Assembly: GCA_039707465.1 (NCBI GenBank)
Contig: CM077643.1
Span: 48,516,605-48,580,604, forward strand
Direction of reading: 5' to 3'
DNA: 64,000 bases
Origin: Rhabdophis nuchalis
Lineage: Eukaryota; Chordata; Lepidosauria; Squamata; Natricidae
The position numbers and the translations under genes are program-made. This document shows positions 55,205 through 63,429 of this stretch, in pieces (positions within the stretch are counted from its first letter, which is position 1; every line of letters starts with the position of its first letter). The notes below the pieces were generated by a model that was not told where the DNA came from, did not search any database, and saw only the letters and a list, made by a program, of their open reading frames with translations.

Positions 55205-55377
55205 TATATATATATGTGTGTGTTAGTTTTATGAGCTGATCAATAAATAAATCAGAGAGGCTAGTATAGATCTATTTTGAGCTTTTTAGCTCTCATCAGC
55301 TAGCCATACCCTTACTGGGATTCGAACCGGGGCTGTATTGCATATCAGGAAAGAGCCTTTAGCCAGCCAGGTTTTCT
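55205..55377 (-). mobile_element. Composite tRNA-hammerhead repeat, second copy
   Basis: Same order of parts as 42186-42375, read leftward: tRNA-like head (A-box-like TGGCTGGCTAAAGGCTC, B box GGTTCGAATCC as the reverse of 55318-55328, loop CTGATAT kept), hammerhead at 55305-55259, then TCTGATTTATTTATTGATC and ACTAACACACAC running into a TATA stretch. It ends at the left boundary of the plus-strand hammerhead. Confidence 0.72.
55259..55305 (-). ncRNA. Hammerhead ribozyme, type I, core mutated
   Basis: Minus strand: stem I GGCTAG pairs perfectly with CTAGCC (six Watson-Crick pairs). CTGATGA; stem II GAGCT-AAAA-AGCTC; then AAAA in place of GAAA; stem III ATA with GATC loop and TAT. The G to A change in the second core strand should inactivate it. 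Confidence 0.75.
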
Positions 55378-55383
55378 TATATA

Positions 55384-55428
55384 GCTAGCTGATGAGAGCT
55401 AAAAAGCTCGAAATAGATCTATACTAGT
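55384..55428 (+). ncRNA. Hammerhead ribozyme, type I, core intact
   Basis: Stem I GCTAG pairs with CTAGT (one G-T). CTGATGA at 55389-55395; stem II GAGCT-AAAA-AGCTC; GAAA at 55410-55413; stem III ATA-GATC-TAT perfect; cleavage base A at 55423. No core changes. It lies just upstream of the PLE coding sequence, where PLE long terminal repeats are known to place hammerheads. It forms an inverted pair with 55259-55305. Confidence 0.82.
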
Positions 55429-55440
55429 CTCCCTGATTGA

Positions 55441-56177
55441 TGTATGGACCCATACATTAAAGGTACCACAGCTGGACCCATACATTAAAGGTACCACAGA
55501 CAAAATCAGCAAAATTCTCCACAAGCACAACATCAAGACAGCCTTCAACACCAACCAAAAAATAACCAATACCTACAAAAAACCTAATGGCTCCCTGGGA
55601 CACACCATCTACCGGAAAAAAACACACACCAACCTCTACCTAAATGCACAATTCCATCACCACCCTGCACAGATAAACACTGTAGCCAAAACCCTCATAC
55701 ACAGAACCAAACGCCTAGCTGACAAAGACCACCTGAAAACCGAATTACACTTCCTCACAAATACATTAATATCCAATGGATTCCGAAGAAAAACAATCAC
55801 CAAACTAATCCAAAAAGAGACACCCCCCAAGAACCAAGACAAAGAACAGGAAAATGGTATTGCCCTCATCCCATACATTAAAGGTACCACAGACAAAATC
55901 AGCAAAATTCTCCACAAGCACAACATAAAGACAGCCTTCAACACTGACCAAAAAATAACCAATATCCTAAGGAATCCCAAAGACAAGATCCAGCTAGAAA
56001 GCCAAGGGGTCTACAAAATTCCATGTAAAATCTGCCCTGCCACTTACATAAGACAAACCAACAGAAGGATAAGTGCATGTATCGCAGAACATAAAAATGC
56101 ATTAAAAATCAACTTAATACCTCATCTCTATCAACATTTCAAAACTACAGGACATGACATTGACTTTCAAGGAACTA
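55441..56177 (+). mobile_element. Penelope-like element, RT end and GIY-YIG domain
   Basis: Without an ATG but readable: YKKPNGSLGHTIYRKKTHTN and NAQFHHHPAQINTVAKTLIH belong to the end of the PLE reverse transcriptase. KISKILHKHNIKTAF, GVYKIPCKICPATYIRQTN and RRISACIAEHKNAL followed by YQHFKTTGHDIDF form the GIY-YIG endonuclease start. YIG has become YIR (near 56050), a change at a highly conserved glycine. The first 100 bp duplicate a later part of the element. The element continues after an L2 insertion at 57381. Confidence 0.85.
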
Positions 56178-56254
56178 TAATAATAATTAATAATAATAAT
56201 AATTAATAATAATTAATAATAATTAATAATAATTAATAATTAATAATAATAATA

Positions 56255-56287
<33 letters not shown>

Positions 56288-57378
56288 TTATTTGTAAACC
56301 GCGTCCTCTCCACAAAGGGACTCGGAGCGGTGCACAGGGGAAATTAAAAATACCAATACAAAATACATACATAGAATAGAATAGGTAAAAACAAATTAAA
56401 CTAAAATTATCCCTGCGCTAAAATCCCAATTTTAAATTAACTAAAATCTCCTAAAACCCTATTAAAAGATGGGAGACTAACCTAGGCCGGCCAAGCAGAA
56501 AAAGTGTGTTTTAAGTTTTTGACGGAAGGAGCGGAGGTCCGTGGTGGTTCTAATTTCGGAGGGAAGGTCGTTCCAGAGGGCTGGGCCCGCTACAGAGAAG
56601 GCCCTTTCCCTGGGCGTCACCCGCTGGCAAAGCCTAGTGGACGGCACCCGGAGAAGTCCCTCTCTGTGGGAGCGAATTGGCCGCAGGGATGTATGGGGCA
56701 GGATCCGATCCCGCAGATAGCTAGGTCCTGTGCCATGGAGCACTTTAAAGATGATAACTAACACCTTGAAGCGCACCCGAAAGACGACAGGCAGCCAGTG
56801 CAGCTCGCGCAAGAGCGGTGTTATGTGGGTAAACCTAGAGGTTCCCATTATTGCTCGCGCGGCTGCATTCTGGACAAGCTGAAGTCTTCGGGTGCACCTC
56901 AAGGGGAGCCCCATGTAGAGAGAATTACAGTAGTCCAGTTGGGATGTCACGAGGGCATGAGTGACTGTGCAAAGGGCATCCCGATCCAATAGGGGGTGCA
57001 ACTGGCGTACCAGGCGAACCTGGTAAAACACCCTCCTGGCCACGGCTGTCACTTGATCTTCCATGGACAGCCGGGTATCCAGGAGGACGCCCAAGTTGCA
57101 CGCCCCATCCACAGGGGTAAGATGTTTATCCCCTATGGCCAGTGATGGAGTCAACTGGTTGAATAGGGTTGCCGGAAACCACAGCCACTCGGTCTTGGAC
57201 GGGTTGAGTCTGAGTCTGTTCCCATCCAGGCCCGCACGGCTTCCAGGCACTGGCACATCACCGCTACGGCATCGTTGGGGTGGTTTGGGGTAGATATATA
57301 CAACTGCGTGTCGTCAGCATAGAGGTGGTACTCTACCCTAAAACCACGGATGATCTCACCCAGCGGCTTCATATATGA
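56178..57378 (-). mobile_element. L2-clade LINE inserted inside the PLE
   Basis: Same subfamily as 2838-5460. The tail is a complex TAA/AAT stretch turning into ATT/TTA (56178-56288). The 3' UTR ends in ACCGCTCCGAGTCCCTTTG. Coding reaches up to MKPLGEIIRGFRVEYHLYAD at 57372, so the 5' truncation lies just upstream of the catalytic YADD. Removing it rejoins the PLE frame fragments. Confidence 0.88.
56477..57372 (-). pseudogene. L2 reverse transcriptase C-terminus
   Basis: 57372-57151 reads EYHLYADDTQLYISTPN to VRAWMG. A 4-base loss near 57220 (WMGSNGL in the other copy) shifts the frame. 57256-56477 then continues without a stop for 259 codons: LGVLLDTRLSMEDQVTAV, LDYCNSLYMGLPLRCTRR, AAARAIMGTSRFTHITPLL, SLRPIRSHREGLLRVPSTR, GPALWNDLPSEIRTTTDL, and the natural stop after CLAGLG. 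This copy supplies the correct reading at the two lesions of 3063-5507. Confidence 0.85.
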
Positions 57379-57380
57379 TC

Positions 57381-57819
57381 TCTAAACTAAAATGATCTCC
57401 AAGGCTGAACAGCTGAACAGGAGAATAATCAGAGAAGCCATTGAAATAGAGAAGCAATCCAACAGTATGAACAAACGTGATGACACCTCCCGCCTACCAG
57501 ACATCTGGAAACCAACACTGACCAACAGACGAGCCCCACCCTCCACCCAAGCCGTTGAAAATCAAAATAAGGAGAAGCATACAAATAAGATCAATCAGCA
57601 TCAATCTACCAATCATGATACAGCTGCACAGCCAATCAACCCACTCACAACAATAGTCAGCACTCCACCCACCCCCCCACCAAGATTTAAGAAGGCGATG
57701 CCTTCGCAGTCACAGTCACAGACCGAAGCCTGAGGATGGCAAGTGAGATCTTGCCGAAACGTTGCAATAAAAATTCCATGCTATATACATGGGAAAACAC
57801 CCGAGGATGGCAATACCAG

Positions 57820-57820
<1 letters not shown>
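57381..57820 (+). mobile_element. Penelope-like element 3' part, family 1, after the L2 insertion
   Basis: The frame 57392-57733 reads AEQLNRRIIREAIEIEKQSN, NKRDDTSRLPDIWKPTLTN and a proline-rich tail ending SQSQSQTEA. This is the region that follows GIY-YIG. The hammerhead-like hairpin (57730-57762), TTGCAATAAAAATTCCATGC, ATGGGAAAACACCCGAGG and ATACCAGCATA follow. A (CA)n lies at the end. Same family as 59440-59930. Confidence 0.85.
57730..57762 (+). ncRNA. Hammerhead-like hairpin of PLE family 1
   Basis: CTGAGGA, one T, stem GGCAAG, loop TGAGAT, stem CTTGCC, GAAA, CGTT. Six perfect pairs. Overlaps the stop codon of the PLE frame (TGAGGATGG). Confidence 0.5.

Positions 57821-57821
<1 letters not shown>

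Positions 57822-57850
<29 letters not shown>
57822..57850. repeat. (CA)n microsatellite
   Basis: About 14 units shared between the PLE terminus on the left and a CR1 terminus on the right. Confidence 0.95.
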
Positions 57851-57853
<3 letters not shown>

Positions 57854-58095
57854 AGCAGAGTTGGAAGGGATCTTGGAGGTCTTCTAGTCCAACCCCCTGC
57901 CCAGGCAGGAACCCTATACCATTTCAGTCAAATGGCTATCCAACATCCTCTTAAAGACTTGCAGTGTTGGGGCATTCACCATTTCTGGAGGCAAGCTGTT
58001 CCACTGACCAATTGTTCTAACTGTCAGGAAATTTCTCCTCAGTTCTAAGTTGCTTCTCTCCTTGATCAGCTTCCACCCATTGTTTCTTGATGGGA
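57851..58095 (-). mobile_element. CR1-clade LINE 3' end
   Basis: AATAGCAGAGTTGGAAGGGA, GGTCTTCTAGTCCAACCCCC and CTGTCAGGAAATTTCTCCTC are the reversed CR1 terminus. Truncated at CCATTGTTTCTTGATGG. Confidence 0.82.
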
Positions 58096-58099
58096 GAAT

Positions 58100-59170
58100 G
58101 CTCCTTGATAAAATAGTTGGTTTTTTGTTTAGGAAGTAAGAATTTTTGGTCTACTCTGATACATCATGTTGCTATTTTGATCATCATAAATACTCTAAAA
58201 AGATTTTTCAAAGCTAGCTTTGGATGTCAGAAAGAGAGGAGAAAAGAGAGAGCAATGTAAAATTTAATGAATGGTGCTGGGTTGTTTTAGGCAAGAGGAA
58301 GGTTTTAAATGTGAAAAGTTAATCTTATCTATTTGTGGCTCCAGTAAACAATATTAAGAGTGGCTTAAACTAAGCTAATCCCACAAAGACTCTGGAAAAA
58401 ATACTCCTTGTGCAAGATGACATTTCACACGTATGTCCTGTAGCTGATCCTCAGTTTTGTATGAATTATTTCAAACCAGATGTCCATATATGCTAATGTT
58501 TAGGGGGCGGGAAGAAAACAAATTCTGTTGTTCCAATGCAGAGTCTAATCCTGTATATAGTGTTTTATTCAGTCACGCTATGGAGGCTGAACATCATACT
58601 TCTTGGAGGGCCAACAATTTACCTTAGAGAAGCCTATAGCAGCCTGCTTGAAAAATATTCTTTCCATTCTCCAAAAACCAGGCATGAAGCCGAGTGGTTA
58701 GGTAAAGTCCTTTTAAAAAAGAAGTATTCCAGATGTATTGAGGTGCAAAATACTATCTTAAGTTTCTGAAAATCTAAGGCCCTCATTTTGGTTCTTAATT
58801 GCTCATCCCCAAAATCATTGGGGCAATTTTCTGGATTTATCTAAACTGACATGGCTCAGGAGGCATAAAAAGAGTACTTGTGGGCCACATGCTGAGTTAA
58901 AGCTTTGATAAACTGGCTACTTCTGCCTCTCCACATGAGGATGGAAGATTCATAATGGTATCCGACCAAGGAAAGCCTCTTTTAGCATTTTAACAAAAGT
59001 CAGCCAGACTATAGAAATCTCAGCATCATCAAAACAGAGCATTGCCCAGTTCATCTGTGCCTAATTTCCTTATCACTGTAATTGGTTAATAATTGTGAAA
59101 AAGCACTAGCCTCCATTTGTTTGATCTCAAGTTAGCAATGGGATTAATAAAAGCGATGTGAATCTGATGA
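58100..59170. other. 1.1 kb unannotated sequence
   Basis: No transposon recognised. The 77-codon frame at 58536-58769 has no splice or domain support. Confidence 0.35.
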
Positions 59171-59174
59171 TTCT

Positions 59175-59245
59175 GAATCAAGTCCCTATGGGGAGAGGGA
59201 GCGGTTTACAAATATTAAAATTGAAAATTGAAAAATTGAATAAAG
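59175..59245 (+). mobile_element. Very short L2 3' terminus
   Basis: CAAGTCCCTATGGGGAGAGG, GAGCGGTTTACAAATA, then AAATTGAAAATTGAAAAATTG. Only the last 60-70 bp of an L2. Confidence 0.65.
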
Positions 59246-59439
59246 TTGTTTTAATATTCAGGCAACAATCACTGAAATGAAGATCAATAAGAACATGACA
59301 TAAATTATAATAGACAAATAAATAAAAGACTAAATATATTTTTCTTTAAATGGGTTTGCTTTAAATAATCTAACACATAGGCACACTGTATATAATACTT
59401 TTATATTCTTTAAAACAACCCACTTAAGGAGATATATAT

Positions 59440-59930
59440 ATACATCCTTGGGTGTTTTCCCGTGTATATAGCATGAAATTTTTATTGCAACGTTTCGGCA
59501 AGATCTCACTTGCCATCCTCAGGCTTCGGTCTGCGATTGTGAAGGCGTCGCCCTTCTTTAAATCTTGGGGTGGGGGGGTGGAGTGCTGACTATTGTTGTG
59601 AGTGGGTTGATTGGCTGTGCAGCTGCACCATGACTGGTAGATTGATGCTGATTGGTCTCATTTGTATGTTTCTCCTTATTTTGATTTTCAACAGCTTGGG
59701 TGGAGGGTGGGGCTCGTCTGTTGGTCAGTGCTGGTTTCCAGATGTCTGGTAGGCAGGAGGTGTCATCACGTTTGTTCATATTGTTAGGTTGCTTCTCTAT
59801 TTCAATGGCTTCTCTGATTATTCTCCTGTTCAGCTGTTCAGCCTTATATATATATGGAGTGTTTTCTATAGTTGATTCTGTGTGATGGTAATGATCACAG
59901 ATTATAACTCTTATTTGAAACAAAATGTTG
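59440..59930 (-). mobile_element. Penelope-like element 3' part, family 1
   Basis: The minus-strand frame 59968-59558 reads KAEQLNRRIIREAIEIEKQP, NNMNKRDDTSCLPDIWKPA and a proline-rich tail ending STPPPHPKI, parallel to 57392-57733. The hairpin at 59491-59522 and AACGTTGCAATAAAAATTTC to CACGGGAAAACACCCAAGGA follow. It ends in TATATATATA. Upstream codons (HYHHTESTIEN) may belong to the same protein. Confidence 0.82.
59491..59522 (-). ncRNA. Hammerhead-like hairpin of PLE family 1, second copy
   Basis: Identical in core and stem to 57730-57762 (CTGAGGA-T-GGCAAG...CTTGCC-GAAA-CG) on the minus strand, although surrounding PLE sequence has diverged. Confidence 0.5.
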
Positions 59931-59934
59931 CAAC

Positions 59935-61140
59935 ATGGAGCCTCCATGCTGAGAAATATACTCCCCATGCATAGTCTGGGAAGTCCTTGGAAAGCTTGCT
60001 AGGTCTTGACTTAAGGGGTTGTGACAATTCCCAAGCTGTCTTAGTTCTGGATATGACTTGTGTGCGTGCAGCATGTTCTGTTCTCTTGAAATGTGTTTTT
60101 GAGAGTAAGAGGGGATGAAGATGTTCTGCAGAAAGTCCTGAAGATCTGCTGCCAAAGGAGGGAACACTTGGGTACGGGAATACAAAATATGATCCTTAAG
60201 GGGCAACTGCTACTTCCCCATGTTCACAAACAACAGGACTATCAAAGTCCATGATCTTTCCATTTTTAAAGAAAAGACAGTTTCTAAAAGCGGTGGGTTG
60301 TTTGCAGAAAGCAAAATGAAATTGTTTCTATCCAAAATAAATCTGGTGTAAATCTTTGGTGTAATCCTATCTATTATCTCTAATCTATATTGGAGTGTCC
60401 AACCTTGGCAACTTTAAGACCTATGGACCTCAGCTCCCAGAATTCCCCAACCAGCCATGATTTATATAGCTCTCTTATACTGTTTTATTTATCTGTGTTA
60501 AATTTGTTTGCCACGCACCAATAAAAACAAACAAATAAAAATTAAATTTACTATGCCACATACGTGACATAATTATATGAACACTTCTGCAAGCCACTAT
60601 CTAAATTGCTATTCATATTTTATGGCAGCTTATTAATGAAAACCTGCCTTTCCCTCTTCCAAGAAATGTTTTTATTGCTACTTTTCTGAAGGGATTCTGA
60701 ATCACTGTGGGGTTGGGAGAGGAAGCAGGAAGAATGAGATATCCAGGGCGAGGACAGGATCCCTTCCCAGCCAGGTATCATATTATGCAATAAACACACA
60801 ATTTTATGGTATCACGGAGCTTTTTATTTCATCAGACTGATGGAGTTGAAGTTGATGGAACAATTGGGTTAATAGTGCAGTATTGTTGGGTGTTGTTGGG
60901 TGAAACTGGGATGAAGAAGGCTGATGATGGGTGGAAATTTATTAAGGTTTCTTTTCCATGGTCTATATAAACATATCTATTGGAGTTTTCTTATTATGAT
61001 GTTGATAAGTGGGAGGCCTTTTCTGTTCTGGCTAACAAAAAATACTCGAAAATGACTTAATAGCCTATAATGATCACCTTGTTTGGGATTGCAGGTAAAA
61101 TAGCCTGTATTTGTGTTGATTGGGATAGATATACAGCAGA
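59935..61140. other. Unannotated, with one palindromic hAT relic
   Basis: 60388-60455 (GGAGTGTCCAACCTTGGCAA, CTCCCAGAATTCCCCAACC) is half of a palindromic hAT copy. An unclassified CCACGCACCAATAAAAACA tail lies at 60512. No supported exon. Confidence 0.35.
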
Positions 61141-61144
61141 GGTA

Positions 61145-61250
61145 TATCTTGTGGACTTCAACTCCCAGAATTCTCCAGCATAGCTGGTTGGAGAATTCTG
61201 GGAGTTGAAGTCCACAAGTCTTAAACTTGCCAACTTTGGGAACCTCTGAT
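61145..61250. mobile_element. Palindromic hAT MITE, left end lost
   Basis: CTTGTGGACTTCAACTCCCA pairs with TGGGAGTTGAAGTCCACAAG. The core is GAATTCTCCAGCATAGCTGG. The right end GGGAACCTCTG is present; the matching left end is shortened. Confidence 0.65.
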
Positions 61251-61254
61251 ATAC

Positions 61255-61540
61255 AGTGTATCTGGTTCAGTTGATGTAATTGAAACAAATGTAGGTATTA
61301 TTTGTGTACTTGTAAGGTGTAATTTTTACTTTGTACAGCTTGAGGATATGGACAATGATCCTGAGTGGTTAAAATGCAAGGATATAATTTGATGTCTTCC
61401 AGGGGTGTGTAAATCAGCCTCAGCCATCCTGACCATTGGCAAAGACTCATGGGTAATGAAGTCTCAGTTCTGGATGAACCAAAATATCCAGATTTATTTC
61501 ATGGCTTCAGGCTTGATTTGGAACTAGAAGCTAGGTAATA
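61255..61540. other. Unannotated sequence
   Basis: No recognised feature. Confidence 0.3.
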
Positions 61541-61544
61541 AATG

Positions 61545-61990
61545 ACACCTGGTGCATAATCTGGGGTTTCTCCTGGACTCATGGCTCCTGCTCAAGGAGC
61601 GGGTGGCAGTCGTGGCCAGGAAGGCCTTTGCACAACTACAGATTGTGTGTCAGTTAAGCCCTTTCCTGGACCAATCCCTGCTAACAGTCACTCACAACTT
61701 AGTCATCTCCCATCTTAATTATTGCAACATGGGGTACTCCTTAAAAAGTATCCAGAACATTGAAAATGCAGCAACCCTCATAGGTTTGTGCAAGCCTAGA
61801 TTTGCATATGTGTTACCTCCCCTACAAGAGCTGCATTGGCTGCCAACTTGATTCCAGGTCCAATTCAAAGTGCTGCTTATCATCTTGAAATCCTAAATGG
61901 TTTGGAACCATTTGATGACTTTTCCCAGTCATATCTATCTCACCCACTAGTGGGGAGGAAGGGGATGCTATGGATCTCATCTCCAAGGAG
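61545..61990 (+). mobile_element. Decayed L2-clade LINE, C-terminal coding region
   Basis: The frame 61552-61851 reads NLGFLLDSWLLLKERVAVVA, RKAFAQLQIVCQLSPFLDQ, NLVISHLNYCNMGYSLKSI and LPPLQELHWLPT. It matches LGVLLDTRLSMEDQVTAVAR to LLRELHWLPV of the intact element. It is more diverged than the others and of another subfamily. Confidence 0.72.
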
Positions 61991-62002
61991 GTTCATCTAG
62001 AG

Positions 62003-62590
62003 CAGTGATGGTGAACCTTTTCGGCACCGAGTGCCCAAACAGAATGTGTGCGTATGTGCATGCGCCACAGCACCGGAAACCCAAAGACCAGCTGGCCGGT
62101 GCACATGCATGCAGCAGCCAGCTGGTCTTTAAGTTTCTGGCTCGCGCATGCACACCGGCCAACTAGTCTTTGCATGCACCGGAGCACTGGAAACCCAAAG
62201 ACCAGTTGGCCGGTGCACATGCATGCAGCAGCCAGCTGATCTTTGGGTTTCTGGCTCGCGCATGCACACTGGCCAACTAGTCTTTGCATGCACTGGAGCA
62301 CTGGAAACTCAAAGACTAGCTGGCCAGCGGCCGCATGCCTGTTTTTTGGGAAAGCTGTTCTCAAGCTGTTTCAGGTCTGAAAATGACCTGAAATATGGCC
62401 CAGGAAACAATCTGGGTTTTGCCTGGTTTGGGGGCTGTTGTCAGGCCATTTTCCAGTGTTCCAGCGCCCACAAAGACCAACTATGCATGTGTGCTGTAAA
62501 CCAGAAGAGCAGCTGGCAACGGCGTGCGTGCCCACAGTGAGGGCTCTGCATGCCACGTCTGGAACACATGCCATAGGCTCGCCATCACGG
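62003..62590 (+). mobile_element. hAT MITE, CAGTGATGGCGAACC family, with internal duplication
   Basis: Ends CAGTGATGGTGAACCTTTTC and GGCTCGCCATCACGG. Flanks ATCTAGAG (61995-62002) and ATCTAGTG (62591-62598) differ at one base. Inside, a 114-bp unit at 62071-62184 is repeated at 62185-62298, and a third begins at 62299. Each unit contains two CATGCATGCAGCAGCC/GCGCATGCACAC-type inverted motifs. Confidence 0.88.
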
Positions 62591-62599
62591 ATCTAGTGT

Positions 62600-63425
62600 G
62601 ACTATGAAGGCTGTGGCTCCCTCTCTGTGGAACATCACCTCTGCAGAGATAAGATTACTAAGCCTTTGGACTCCTAGAGTGATATGGAGCCCATCAAGTG
62701 GCTCTTCCAAATGTTGTCACCAGGGACGTGGGGGTTTATTGTTTTTTTGCATTAGGGTTTTATCCTTTTAAACAGCCCGGAATCACTGAGAGTAAGTTGG
62801 GCAACCATATAATTTTTTATAAATACTGCAAATACTATAATGAGAGTTTTCAAACTTGATAATATCATGACTTCCTTAAAAGGATAATATGGTTTGGTTT
62901 GAAAATACACTCCTCTCCATGATTTCACCAGTCGCACATAAAATGTGTATTGGCCTGTCTTCAATCTGCTTCTTTTAAACTGCTTGTACAACGTCTCAGC
63001 TTGCAAAACGGTGGTGGGCTATAAGTTGCTTTGAGCACTTTCTTTTTCAGCACAGGCACACAGAGATAACGACAATCACAGCCTGTTTGCTTTCCCCTCC
63101 AGCTTGGTCTCTTCCCTTCAACCTTCATCTTCCAGTTTTCTCCTCGCTGCAATGTATTTCTCTCCTGCCATTGAAATCCCTCAGAAGAATGAGTGACAAG
63201 TCAGAAGGTCAGTGTTTTGCATAAAACAAAAACAGGGTGTATTGACTCTGGTTAATGCAGAGTTGTGGACTTAGTTGCTTGAAAGTTGTGTTATTATTCC
63301 AAATAACCACTTCCCTGATTTATGTCTCTGTAGGTCAGCAATTTGTCTTACTGGTAGGACTCTGTGATTCCAGAAATATAAGAGTTGAAGAGGGTCATTG
63401 GGAGTGGGGGGGGTGAGTTGTCTAA
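62600..63425. other. Unannotated, possible L2 scrap at the start
   Basis: 62600-62700 (GGCTGTGGCTCCCTCTCTGT, TCCTAGAGTGATATGG) may continue the L2 coding end after the hAT. From 62700 on nothing is recognised; the minus frames at 62752-63152 lack support. Confidence 0.3.
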
Positions 63426-63429
63426 CCCA

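Noticed and set aside
55657..55986. 109-codon minus-strand frame
   Set aside because: It is antisense to the PLE RT/GIY-YIG coding sequence, which is recognisable on the plus strand.
62752..63152. Minus-strand frames with basic, protein-like sequence
   Set aside because: No consistent pair of splice sites and no family recognised; length is within chance expectation.
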